Source: Glacieibacterium sp965200405 (lineage in GTDB: Bacteria; Pseudomonadota; Alphaproteobacteria; Sphingomonadales; Sphingomonadaceae). Taken from it: a DNA stretch of 64,000 bases. The notes under the pieces are model-generated. The model searched no databases and was not told the origin of the DNA. It was given only the letters and a program-made list of their open reading frames with translations. Position numbers and translations under genes: made by a program. The stretch spans positions 868,001 to 932,000 of the forward strand of contig NZ_OZ241356.1 of NCBI RefSeq assembly GCF_965200405.1, read 5' to 3'. This document shows positions 9,034 through 17,079 of the stretch, one piece after another (within the stretch, counting starts at the first letter, position 1; each line of letters starts with the position of its first letter).

Positions 9034-9034
9034 A

Positions 9035-9061
9035 GATCCTCCTCTCTTTAAAGGGAGGATC
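9035..9061. terminator. bidirectional hairpin terminator
   Basis: GATCCTCC (9035-9042) pairs with GGAGGATC (9054-9061) across a CTCTTTAA-containing loop. It fills the gap between the convergent ends of MFS 1 (9033) and the HpaI-like aldolase gene (9063). Confidence 0.7.
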
Positions 9062-9062
9062 C

Positions 9063-9818
9063 CTAGGCCTTCGCGCGCTTCAGCAAATCCGCAGCGCCGC
9101 TCAGGATGAAGCTGTGGTCGGACCCAAGCAGGAACAGGCTCGCGCCCTTGTCGCGCCACAGCGGCACGTCCTCGACCCGCGCCAGGAACATCCCGACCGG
9201 CCGCCCGTGCCGCACTCCCGCCGCGCATACCGCCTCGACCGCCGCGACGACGCGCGGGTCGTCCTGGCTGGTCGCGCCGTAAGCTACCGTCAGGTCGACC
9301 CGGCCGACGAACAGCGCGTCGACGCCCTCGACCTGCGCGATCTCGTCGATGGCGTCGATCGCCTCGGGATCCTCGATCTGCGCGATGACCACGGTCCGCG
9401 CCGCACTGGCCGCCTGGTGATCCGCCATCGAACGCGTCGTATAGCCTGCCGCCCGCGACGAGCCGGCATAGCCGCGCCCGCCGTGCCCATACTGGCTCGC
9501 TGCCGCCGCTGCCCGCGCCTCGGCGGCGGAGCGGATGTGCGGCAGGACGATCCCCGTCGCGCCGCAGTCGAGTGCGTTCAGGATATGCTCCGGCGCCACC
9601 GACGGCGTTCGCACCAGCACGTCCATCCCCGCGGCGCGCGCCGCCATGACGCACAGGTCGATGCTGCCGCGGTCGAACGGCGCGTGCTCGGCATCGAGGC
9701 ACAGGCAGTCGAGCCCGGTCAGGCCAAGTACCTCGACGATGATCGGCGACGGCGTCTTGACGAAGGTCCCGACGATCGTCTCGCCCGCCGCCAGCCGCGA
9801 CTTGAGCGAGGCCGTCAT
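9063..9818 (-). CDS. HpcH/HpaI-family aldolase
   Basis: This 251-residue protein belongs to the class II, metal-dependent pyruvate aldolase family that includes HpaI and garL. The fold signatures are VGTFVKTPSP, LCLDAEHAPFD (catalytic His region), IVLPHIRS, VIAQIEDPEAID (metal-binding Glu) and LFVGRVDLTVAYG (metal-binding Asp). Such enzymes cleave 4-hydroxy-2-oxo acids to pyruvate or oxaloacetate-like products and an aldehyde, so it probably performs the last carbon-carbon cleavage of the pathway. Its ATG overlaps the stop of the MetE-like gene by four bases (ATGA), which indicates translational coupling. It is the last gene of the four-gene operon that starts at the operator near 13.1 kb. 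Confidence 0.9.
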   Translation of the reverse strand: MTASLKSRLAAGETIVGTFVKTPSPIIVEVLGLTGLDCLCLDAEHAPFDRGSIDLCVMAARAAGMDVLVRTPSVAPEHILNALDCGATGIVLPHIRSAAEARAAAAASQYGHGGRGYAGSSRAAGYTTRSMADHQAASAARTVVIAQIEDPEAIDAIDEIAQVEGVDALFVGRVDLTVAYGATSQDDPRVVAAVEAVCAAGVRHGRPVGMFLARVEDVPLWRDKGASLFLLGSDHSFILSGAADLLKRAKA

Positions 9819-10954
9819 GCCCGCGCGCTCGCCAGTGCCGCGCCCTCGGCCAGCGTCGCCAGCTTGGCATAGACGATGTCCGGGTCGACCGCACCGAAAC
9901 CGGCGAAGGTCGAGAAGCCGCAGTCCGTCCCGGCGATAACGCGGTCCCGCCCGACGATGGCGGTGAACTGCTCGATGCGCTGCGCAACGACCTTGGGGTG
10001 CTCGACGAAGTTGGTGGTGCTGTCGATGACGCCGGGGATCAGTACGCGGTCCTCCGGGATGATGTCGGCCATCTCGACGAAATAGCTCCAGTCATGGGCG
10101 TGACGCGGGTTGGCGGTCTCGAACAACAGCCCTTGCGGCTTGGCCTGCATCAGCACCGGCAGGATGACGCCCATCTCGACGTCGCAGTGGTGCGGCCCCT
10201 CGTAATTGCCCCAGCAGACGTGCATGCGGACCGCCTCGCCGGGCACGTTGCGCAACGCGTGGTTGAGCACTTCGACGTGGCGGCCGATCAGCTTGAGATA
10301 ATCCGCGTCGCTGCGGTCCTTGTACATCATGTGGCGGCCGAGCCCGAGGTCGGGGCTGTCGAGCTGCAGGATCAGCCCGGCGGCGACGATCGCCTCATAT
10401 TCGGGCCGCATCGCCTCGGCCAGCGCCTCGAGATACTCGTCCTGCGTCGCATAGTGATCGTTGGGCTGGAACAGCGCGATGACGCCGGGCGAGGCGGCGT
10501 TCATGAAGCCGCCCGCCGCCGGGTTCGCGGCCAGCGCCGCCTCGAAGCGCGCGATGTCGTCGGCCAGCGGCTGCATCGTCGCCGAGGCGATCGGGCCGAC
10601 GCAGCGCGGCCGGCGATAGGTCGGGGTGCCGCCGCCCTTGGCCTGGCGCGCCAGGAAGCCCGGGAAAGCCTCGAGGTCGGCGGGCGGCGTGCGCGGGCTG
10701 TCGCCGTCGAAGCCGGTGATGCGGTCCTTGACGTAGGTGGCGTAGGAAATCTTCGACATCTCGCCGTCGGAAACCAGGTCGATCCCGGCGGCGACCTGCT
10801 TCGCGACGCAATCCGCGACCGCGCCGCCGATGATCCGGTCGAACTCGGCCTCGTCGATGGGATCGCCGCGCTCCTGCGCGAAGACCAGGTCGGTAACGGC
10901 GGTGCTGCGCGGCAGCGAGCCGACATGCGTCGTCCGGATTGATGTGCTGCTCAT
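9815..10954 (-). CDS. MetE-like zinc enzyme (cobalamin-independent methionine synthase C-terminal type)
   Basis: This 379-residue protein corresponds to the catalytic C-terminal half of MetE and to stand-alone relatives such as epoxyalkane:CoM transferase. It opens with the family hallmark TTHVGSLPRS. The zinc ligands are all visible: His245 and Cys247 in MHVCWGNYEG, Glu279 in LLFETANPRH, and Cys345 in GTDCGFSTF. Members activate a thiol on zinc for transfer of a methyl or alkyl group, so it may demethylate or thiol-activate the pathway substrate; this is inference. It lacks the N-terminal MetE domain and is embedded in a catabolic operon, so housekeeping methionine synthesis is unlikely. The ATG at 10954 has GGGGAAG upstream. 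An extended frame to 11017 would overlap the SDR gene and is not needed. Confidence 0.88.
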   Translation of the reverse strand: MSSTSIRTTHVGSLPRSTAVTDLVFAQERGDPIDEAEFDRIIGGAVADCVAKQVAAGIDLVSDGEMSKISYATYVKDRITGFDGDSPRTPPADLEAFPGFLARQAKGGGTPTYRRPRCVGPIASATMQPLADDIARFEAALAANPAAGGFMNAASPGVIALFQPNDHYATQDEYLEALAEAMRPEYEAIVAAGLILQLDSPDLGLGRHMMYKDRSDADYLKLIGRHVEVLNHALRNVPGEAVRMHVCWGNYEGPHHCDVEMGVILPVLMQAKPQGLLFETANPRHAHDWSYFVEMADIIPEDRVLIPGVIDSTTNFVEHPKVVAQRIEQFTAIVGRDRVIAGTDCGFSTFAGFGAVDPDIVYAKLATLAEGAALASARA

Positions 10955-10994
10955 GATCTTCCCCTCGAATGCTGCGCTCGTGATGCCGCAGGCG

Positions 10995-11759
10995 TCAGTC
11001 CGCCGTCCAGCCGCCATCGACGACCATCGACGTGCCGGTCATCAGCGCCGAGGCGGGCGAGGCGAGGAACACGATCGCCCCCATCAGATCCTCGACGGTA
11101 CCGAGCCGCCCTAGCTTTATCTTGGCCAGGACGCTGGCCATGAACGCGGCGTCCGCGAAGAACGGGCGGGTCAGCGGCGTTTCGATGAACGTCGGCGCGA
11201 TGGTGTTCGAGCGGATGCCGTGGCTTGCCAGGTCGAGCGCGAATGCCTTGCTCATCCCCTCCAGCGCCCATTTGGAGGCGCAGTAGAGCGAGCGGTTGAC
11301 GCCGCCGACATGCCCCATCTGCGAGCCCATGTGGATCAGCGAACCCGGCTTGCCCGCCGCGATGAGGCCCCGCGCCACCGCCTGCGCGACGAAGAATGCC
11401 GCCTTCAGGTTGAGGTCGAGCACTGTGTCATAATCGTCGACCGTCACCTCGGTGACCGGCTTGGGGCGGTTGGTCCCGGCGTTGTTGACCAGGATGTCGA
11501 ACGGTCCCGAAGCGGCGATGACCGCCGCGGCGGTCGTCACGTCGAGGACGTCGAGGACCAGGGCCCGCGCCCGACCCCCGCGCCCAGTGATTTCGACAGC
11601 CGCCGCCTCGATCTCCTCGCGCGAGCGCGCCGCTAGTGTCACCTCGGCCCCGGCGTCGGCCAGCGCCACTGCTGCGGCGAGGCCGATACCGCGCCCGGCC
11701 CCGGTGACCAGCGCACGCTGGCCGGTGACGTTGAACGACGGGGTGCGGGGCAGCTCCAT
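10995..11759 (-). CDS. SDR-family oxidoreductase
   Basis: This 254-residue short-chain dehydrogenase/reductase has the cofactor motif TGAGRGIG near residue 17, LVNNAGT, the catalytic serine region HMGSQMG, and the active-site YCASK. It ends with the usual SALMTGTSMVVDGGW. It should interconvert an alcohol and a ketone using NAD(H) or NADP(H) in the cytoplasm. Its ATG shares one base with the stop codon of HisD-like 2 (TGATG), so translation is coupled. The MetE-like gene follows after a 40-bp gap. It most resembles 3-oxoacyl reductase or gluconate 5-dehydrogenase-like members, but these names should not be taken as function. The operon suggests it oxidises an intermediate before aldolase cleavage. 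Confidence 0.92.
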   Translation of the reverse strand: MELPRTPSFNVTGQRALVTGAGRGIGLAAAVALADAGAEVTLAARSREEIEAAAVEITGRGGRARALVLDVLDVTTAAAVIAASGPFDILVNNAGTNRPKPVTEVTVDDYDTVLDLNLKAAFFVAQAVARGLIAAGKPGSLIHMGSQMGHVGGVNRSLYCASKWALEGMSKAFALDLASHGIRSNTIAPTFIETPLTRPFFADAAFMASVLAKIKLGRLGTVEDLMGAIVFLASPASALMTGTSMVVDGGWTAD

Positions 11760-13081
11760 CAGGCGGCGATAAGCGGCTCGGCGCGTCCGGCATAGGGGAC
11801 ATTTCGGCCGCCATAGCGGCGCACGCGGACGTTGGCCTGCTCGCCGTGGCCGGCGAAGCCCTCCAGCGCGCACAGGCGGCTGCAATATTCGCCGATCATC
11901 GCGCTCGCCTCGTCGGTCAGGACACGCTGGTAGGTGCAGGTCTTGAGGAACTTGCCGACCCAAAGACCGCCGGTGTAGCGCGCCGCCTTGCGCGTCGGCA
12001 GCGTGTGGTTGGTGCCGATGACCTTGTCGCCGTACGCGACGTTGGTGCGCGCGCCCAGGAACAGGGCGCCGTAGTTGGTCATGTGCTTGAGGAAATAGTC
12101 GGGATCGCGCGTCATCACCTGGACGTGCTCCGAAGCGATGTCGTCGGCGATGCGGACCATCTCGTCGACGTCGTCGGCGACGATGACCTGGCCGAAGCGC
12201 TCCCAGGCCTGGCGCGCGACATCGCCGGTCGGCAGGATCTGCAGCAGCCGCTCGATCTCGCGCATCGTGTCGCGAGCGAGCTTCTCAGAATTGGTCAGCA
12301 GGATCGCCGGGCTGTCGGGGCCATGCTCGGCCTGGCCGAGCAGGTCGGTCGCGCACAGTTCGCCATCGACGCTGTCGTCGGCGATGACCAAAGTCTCGGT
12401 CGGCCCGGCGAACAGGTCGATGCCGACGCGGCCGAACAACTGGCGCTTGGCTTCGGCGACGAAGGCGTTGCCCGGGCCGACTAGCATGTCGACCGAGGCC
12501 ATCGACTGGGTACCGAGCGCCATCGCCGCGACCGCCTGGATGCCGCCGAGGCAATAGATTTCGTCGGCGCCGGCCATCGCCTGGGCGGCGACGATCGCGG
12601 GGGCCGGCTTGCCCTTGAACGGCGGGGCACAGGTGACGACGCGCGCCACGCCGGCGACCTTGGCGGTGATCACCGACATGTGCGCCGAGGCGAGCAGCGG
12701 GTATTTGCCGCCTGGAACGTAGCAGCCGGCGGCGTTGACCGGGATGTTGCGGTGGCCGAGGACGACGCCGGGCAACGTCTCGACCTCGACGTCGGTGATG
12801 CTGGCACGCTGGATCTGGGCGAAGTTGCGGACCTGCGTCTGGGCGAACTCGATGTCGCGAATGTCCTGCGGGTCGAGGCTATCGATGCAGGCCTGAATCT
12901 CGGCCGGGCTGAGGCGGAAATCCTCGCGATCGAGGCCGTCGAACTTGATCGACAGCTCACGGACTGCGGCGTCGCCGCGGGCCTCGACATCGGCCAGGAT
13001 CGCCTCGACCGTGTCACGGACCTTGCGGTCGTCGTCGCGGCGTGCCGCTGCAGTTTCACCGTGCTTGAGATATTGCGCCAT
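11759..13081 (-). CDS. HisD-family dehydrogenase 2 (histidinol-dehydrogenase-like, probably catabolic)
   Basis: This 440-residue paralogue of the protein at 2450-3754 has the same layout: VGPGNAFVAEAKRQLF, GQAEHGPDS near residue 250 (zinc Gln and His), ASEHVQVMT near 318 (catalytic Glu-His), YGDKVIGTNHTLPT near 350-357 and AGHGEQ near 410. The catalytic set is complete. It leads the operon hisD-like, SDR, metE-like, hpaI-like. The ribosome-binding site AAAGGG lies directly next to the operator copy at 13093-13106, so a bound repressor would block initiation. Two diverged HisD enzymes under one regulator suggest two oxidation steps or two related alcohols. Histidine biosynthesis is unlikely because no other his operon gene is present, although this cannot be excluded from a window this size. 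Confidence 0.9.
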   Translation of the reverse strand: MAQYLKHGETAAARRDDDRKVRDTVEAILADVEARGDAAVRELSIKFDGLDREDFRLSPAEIQACIDSLDPQDIRDIEFAQTQVRNFAQIQRASITDVEVETLPGVVLGHRNIPVNAAGCYVPGGKYPLLASAHMSVITAKVAGVARVVTCAPPFKGKPAPAIVAAQAMAGADEIYCLGGIQAVAAMALGTQSMASVDMLVGPGNAFVAEAKRQLFGRVGIDLFAGPTETLVIADDSVDGELCATDLLGQAEHGPDSPAILLTNSEKLARDTMREIERLLQILPTGDVARQAWERFGQVIVADDVDEMVRIADDIASEHVQVMTRDPDYFLKHMTNYGALFLGARTNVAYGDKVIGTNHTLPTRKAARYTGGLWVGKFLKTCTYQRVLTDEASAMIGEYCSRLCALEGFAGHGEQANVRVRRYGGRNVPYAGRAEPLIAA

Positions 13082-13092
13082 GAGTCACCCTT

Positions 13093-13106
13093 TGCATGCG
13101 GATGCA
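13093..13106. promoter_or_regulatory. LacI-type operator, site 4
   Basis: Read toward HisD-like 2 this is TGCATCCGCATGCA, one base from the consensus and a better palindrome. It abuts the AAAGGG ribosome-binding site, with the ATG 11 bp away, so it overlaps the leader rather than the core promoter. Confidence 0.78.
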
Positions 13107-13207
13107 TCAATAACGCGACGAGGGTGGACCTGCAACCTAGGAAAGGTCGCCCGATCGGGCCGCCGGCCAAGTCGAGAGCAATGTCCAGCGTCTGCATCGT
13201 ACGTTAC

Positions 13208-13280
13208 CGAACGTTGCTACCTATGCGAATGTGACGTCGACTGTGATATAAACGCATCATTCGCACACAATTAACGTTCG
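13208..13280. repeat. nested inverted repeat in the divergent control region
   Basis: Two 8-base inverted pairs are nested symmetrically. The outer pair is CGAACGTT/AACGTTCG and the inner pair is TGCGAATG/CATTCGCA, with gaps of 8 and 7 bases between outer and inner arms. The inner arm shares CGAATG with the LacI operator, so it could be a split or decayed operator pair. Its function is not known. Confidence 0.6.
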
Positions 13281-13346
13281 CTAGTTCAGCGTTGTGCTTC
13301 ATTGCACCTCCAATCGTCACAAACCCATTTCGAGACAATTGACTTT

Positions 13347-13360
13347 GGCATTCGAATGCA
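13347..13360. promoter_or_regulatory. LacI-type operator, site 5
   Basis: GGCATTCGAATGCA differs from the consensus at two positions and keeps the central TTCGAA-type core and right half. It lies 59 bp upstream of TonB receptor 2. Confidence 0.72.
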
Positions 13361-13419
13361 AGAGCGGAGAGGGGCGGCGAGGATCTCGACCGGTTCGGCG
13401 ATCTTGAAGGGGAATTACG

Positions 13420-15786
13420 ATGAGCGACGACAAGAATCTCAGTTTTGCCAGGAATGGCTCGGTGTCCGGGCTGGCGTCGGTGTTGCGCGCCGCCACCTCG
13501 ATCGTGGCGATCACCCTCGGCCTGCAGGCGACGACCGTGCTGGCGCAGACCGCCGTGCCGGCCACCGCAACGGGCCAGGACACGATGGATGCCGGTGACA
13601 TCATCGTCACCGCCCAGCGCCGCAACGAGCGCCTCCAGGACGTGCCGATCGCGATCACCGCACTGTCGTCCGACGACCTGGCGCGTGCCCATATCGACAA
13701 TGCCGGCCGCCTGCAGTTCGTCACCCCGGGCTTTACCTGGGGCTCGCAGGGTTCGGACTCCTTCCCATCGATCCGCGGCGTCCGCACCAGCCTGGTCAGC
13801 GCCCAGAACGACCCGGTCATCGGCTTCTACATCGACGGCGTCTACCAGAGCCGCACCCAGCAGCAGAGCATCCCGCTGTTCGACCTGGGTCGCCTCGAAG
13901 TGCTGCGCGGGCCGCAGGGCACGCTGTACGGCCGCAACACCTTCGGCGGTAACATCAGCGTCGTCACCGCCGCGCCGACCAACGAGCTCGGTGCCGGCCT
14001 CAACGCGGAATATGGCAATTACAACGCGGTGAAGGTCGACGGCTTCATCAACATCCCGATCAACGACACGCTGCAGCTGCGCGTCGCCGGCGTTTACCTG
14101 AAGCACGACGGCTATGTCCGCTCGTCGACCAACCGCAACATCCGGCTCAACGACGACGACGAGAACGCCCAGCGCGTCAGCCTGAAGTGGCAGCCGTCGA
14201 ACGAGCTGACTGTCGACCTGCATGCCGGTCATTGGCAGCGCGACGACGCCGGCGCTGGCTCCTATGGCTACAAGGTCGCGGGAACGCTAATCAATCCAGC
14301 CACCGGCTACCAGTCGATCAACGGCGTGCCCTATGCGGTCAACCCGTCGGTCCACAACGGCACCGCGATCGTCAAGGGCGTCGACATCGGCGTGCCGGTG
14401 AGCGGCGGCGCCTACACCAACGACTGGGACTATCAGCCGTTCGAGCACATCCTCGAGAATTACGTCTCGGGCACCATCGCCTATGACCTCGGGCCGGCCA
14501 CCCTCAAGTCGATCAGCGGCTATACCTTCTTCCGCGCCCACCGCAGCGCCGACAACGACCAGAGCAGCGTGGTCTTCTCCAACCCGGCCGCCGGCTTCGG
14601 CTCGGGCATCCAGGAGCCCAACACCGCCGCCAAGACCTTCACCCAGGAGCTTCAGCTGAGCTCAGCCTCGACGACGCCGTTCCAGTGGATCATCGGCGGC
14701 TATTATCTCCACGACAGCATCGACGAGACCTACCAGCAGAAGGCGACCGCCCCGGGTTCGACGGTCACCGGCTTCCGCGCCGATGCGTTCCTGCGCACCA
14801 ACGCCTATGCCGGCTATGCCCAGGCGTCGTACTTCATCGTGCCCGACCAGCTGAAGCTGATCGGCGGCATCCGTTACTCGCATGAAAAGAAGAGCTTCGA
14901 CTTCGCCGACTATGCCGACGCGGCGCCGAACACCTATAATTTCATCACGCCCTACAGCAAGACCTCGGGCGCCCCGAGCTTCAACAGCACGACGTTCCGG
15001 GCTGGCGCACAGTACACGCCTGACCGCAACACCACGCTGTACGGCACCGTCTCCACCGGCTTCGAGTCCGGCGGCGTCAACGACACCGGCGGCAGCGCGA
15101 CGATTCCGAACTCCTATGCGCCGCAGAAGGTCACCGCCTATGAAATCGGTGCCAAGAACAAGTTCATGGACGGCAAGGTGCTGACCGAAATCAGCGTCTT
15201 CTACAACAAGTTCAGCAACTTGCAGATCAACGTCTACACTCCGCTGGTGTCGTACTTCGGCAGCGCCGGCAAGGCCGACAGCAAGGGCGCCGAGTTCTCG
15301 CTGAAGACGCTGCCGTTCGCCGGCCTGCACGTCGACGCCTCGCTGGCGTATCTCGATGCGCAGTACACCCGCTACATCAGCGGCAACAACTTCTTCGGCG
15401 CTTCGAACGGGCAGGATCCGGTCTCGGTCAATTTGGCCGGCAAGCGCATCCCGCAGTCGCCCAAGTTCCGGACGACCCTGGCCGTGTACGACGACATCGA
15501 CCTGGGCACCGCCGGCAAGCTGACGCCGTACGCCAGCTGGCTGCATTCGAGCAGCTATTACACGACCGACTACAACACCGCGCTCGACCGGCAGAAGTCG
15601 TACAGCATGGTCGACCTGTCGCTGCGCTGGACGCCGCAGTCGGAGCGCTTCTTCATCGAGGGCTTCGGCAACAACGTCGGCAACACGCCGGTCCTGCTCA
15701 GCGGCGTCGTCGGTCGCTCGCAGCGCGTCCAGGTATCCTATGGCGCACCTGCAACCTATGGTGTCCGCGCCGGGGTGAAGTTCTAG
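13420..15786 (+). CDS. TonB-dependent receptor 2
   Basis: This 788-residue outer-membrane receptor has a long N-terminal signal region ending near TTVLAQT. The plug begins GDIIVTAQRRNERLQDVPIAI and carries IRGVRTS, GFYIDGVYQSR and LRGPQGTLYGRNTFGGNI. The rest is barrel, ending VRAGVKF with the usual terminal aromatic residue. AAGGGGA precedes the ATG. The order receptor, MFS transporter, amidase follows with short gaps (24 bp, then 3 bp), so this is probably one operon under operator site 5. It is related to receptor 1 in the plug, but the barrel differs considerably in length and sequence, which suggests a different or larger ligand from the same substrate class. Confidence 0.93.
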   Translation: MSDDKNLSFARNGSVSGLASVLRAATSIVAITLGLQATTVLAQTAVPATATGQDTMDAGDIIVTAQRRNERLQDVPIAITALSSDDLARAHIDNAGRLQFVTPGFTWGSQGSDSFPSIRGVRTSLVSAQNDPVIGFYIDGVYQSRTQQQSIPLFDLGRLEVLRGPQGTLYGRNTFGGNISVVTAAPTNELGAGLNAEYGNYNAVKVDGFINIPINDTLQLRVAGVYLKHDGYVRSSTNRNIRLNDDDENAQRVSLKWQPSNELTVDLHAGHWQRDDAGAGSYGYKVAGTLINPATGYQSINGVPYAVNPSVHNGTAIVKGVDIGVPVSGGAYTNDWDYQPFEHILENYVSGTIAYDLGPATLKSISGYTFFRAHRSADNDQSSVVFSNPAAGFGSGIQEPNTAAKTFTQELQLSSASTTPFQWIIGGYYLHDSIDETYQQKATAPGSTVTGFRADAFLRTNAYAGYAQASYFIVPDQLKLIGGIRYSHEKKSFDFADYADAAPNTYNFITPYSKTSGAPSFNSTTFRAGAQYTPDRNTTLYGTVSTGFESGGVNDTGGSATIPNSYAPQKVTAYEIGAKNKFMDGKVLTEISVFYNKFSNLQINVYTPLVSYFGSAGKADSKGAEFSLKTLPFAGLHVDASLAYLDAQYTRYISGNNFFGASNGQDPVSVNLAGKRIPQSPKFRTTLAVYDDIDLGTAGKLTPYASWLHSSSYYTTDYNTALDRQKSYSMVDLSLRWTPQSERFFIEGFGNNVGNTPVLLSGVVGRSQRVQVSYGAPATYGVRAGVKF

Positions 15787-15810
15787 CCCGGACACTGGCG
15801 GGGTAGGGGC

Positions 15811-17076
15811 ATGACGAGCGCAACGACGCCGGAAACGGCGACGATCGAAGCCAGCGGGGTTGATCCCGCCGGCCGCGACGCGATCCTGCAGTTGCCCCTC
15901 CCCCGCCGCATCTCGATCTTCGCGCTGCTGCTGTGCGCGGAGTTTCTCTACGGCTGGGCGTGGAACACCGTCGACGTGTTGCGACCGTTCCTGCGCCAGT
16001 CGCTCAGCCTCAGCCTGATCGAGGTCGGCTCGGCCTATTCCGCGCAAGGCGCCGGCGCCCTGGTCGGCGCGATCATCGCGGCGCAGCTCGCCGACTGCTT
16101 CGACCGTCGCAAGGTGCTGGCCGGGCTGGTCATGGGCTATGGCCTGGTGCTGCTGGCGGGTGTCGCGGTCGCCAACTATCCCGAACTGCTGGCGCAGCGC
16201 TTCGTCCTCGGCCTGTTCATGGGCGGCTCCTTCCCGGTCGGGGTCAGCATCTACGTCAATCTGTTCCACGCCAGCGTCCGCGGCCGGCTGGCAGGCACGC
16301 TCAACGTCGCCTTCAGCTCCTCGATCATCTCGCTCGGCATCGCGCTCGGCTTCGTCGGCGGGCAGGACTGGCGGCTGTTGTTCTGGCTGGGGGGTATCCC
16401 GGCGATCCTGATCTCGCTGGCGATCTACATCCTGGTGCCGCCGTTCCCCAGCGGTGGCGGCGAGCGCACCCGCCTGCCGATCCGCGAGCTGTTCGCCCCC
16501 GCCGTCCGCACCCAGACGCTGTTGCTGGCGACGATGACCGGGCTCAATTTCTTCGGTTACCAGGCCTTCAGCGGCTGGCTGACCACCTATCTGACTGGCC
16601 CGCGCGGGCTGACGGCCGGCGTCGCCGGGGAGCTCGTCGCCTGGCAATTCACCGGCAACATCATCGGCGGTTTCGTCTGGGGCTGGGCCGCCGACCGGTT
16701 CGGGCGACGGTTCAATGCACTAGGCTTCTTCATCGCGTCGGCTGCCATCGTCCTGTACCTCGAGGTCCCCACCGACCTGCCGGTGCTGCGCGCCGTCGGC
16801 TTCCTGTACGGTGCGACCCTGTGCTGCAGCGTCGTCTGGGGGCCGTGGCTGGCGGAGCTCTACCCGCCGCACCTGCGCGCCACGGCATCGTCGATCTTCC
16901 AATGGGGCCGGGTGATCAGCTTCTTCGCGCCGTTGATCACCGCCGGGATCGCCACCAGCTTCGGCCTGACCGCGGCGATGCTGGCGGGTGCCGCGAGCTT
17001 CTCGCTGGCGGGCGTCATCTGGCTGTTCCAGCGCGAGACGCTGCAGCGGACACCGGCCACAGCGGTCACGGCCTGA
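15811..17076 (+). CDS. MFS transporter 2
   Basis: This 421-residue transporter has about 12 membrane segments. It is a clear paralogue of MFS 1, sharing EFLYGWAWNTVDVLRPF, SAYSAQGAGALVGAI and a second-half motif WGWAADRFGRRFNALGFF. Motif A is altered: the first copy reads AQLADCFDRRKVL, with Cys replacing the usual Arg after Asp and Asp replacing the Gly before RR, so the canonical DRxGRR is weakened. Its role is presumably inner-membrane uptake of the compound brought in by receptor 2. The amidase gene starts three bases after its stop, which argues for co-transcription and a link between import and amide hydrolysis. Confidence 0.92.
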   Translation: MTSATTPETATIEASGVDPAGRDAILQLPLPRRISIFALLLCAEFLYGWAWNTVDVLRPFLRQSLSLSLIEVGSAYSAQGAGALVGAIIAAQLADCFDRRKVLAGLVMGYGLVLLAGVAVANYPELLAQRFVLGLFMGGSFPVGVSIYVNLFHASVRGRLAGTLNVAFSSSIISLGIALGFVGGQDWRLLFWLGGIPAILISLAIYILVPPFPSGGGERTRLPIRELFAPAVRTQTLLLATMTGLNFFGYQAFSGWLTTYLTGPRGLTAGVAGELVAWQFTGNIIGGFVWGWAADRFGRRFNALGFFIASAAIVLYLEVPTDLPVLRAVGFLYGATLCCSVVWGPWLAELYPPHLRATASSIFQWGRVISFFAPLITAGIATSFGLTAAMLAGAASFSLAGVIWLFQRETLQRTPATAVTA

Positions 17077-17079
17077 GCC

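Larger units (their letters stand above)
13082..13419. other. 338-bp divergent control region between HisD-like 2 and TonB receptor 2
   Basis: No coding region is supported in this gap. It holds two operator copies (13093-13106 and 13347-13360). Between them is a nested dyad: the outer arms CGAACGTT (13208-13215) and AACGTTCG (13273-13280) enclose the inner arms TGCGAATG (13224-13231) and CATTCGCA (13258-13265). The dyad may be the site of a second regulator. The region is more AT-rich around 13240-13280 than its surroundings. Confidence 0.7.

Noticed and set aside
10960..10985. Degenerate operator half-site (TCGAATGC) upstream of the MetE-like gene
   Set aside because: Only a short half is recognisable, and it lies within an operon already covered by site 4.
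14662..16647. A long minus-strand frame (661 codons) across TonB receptor 2 and MFS 2
   Set aside because: It spans two strongly supported genes on the other strand and has no recognisable domain.
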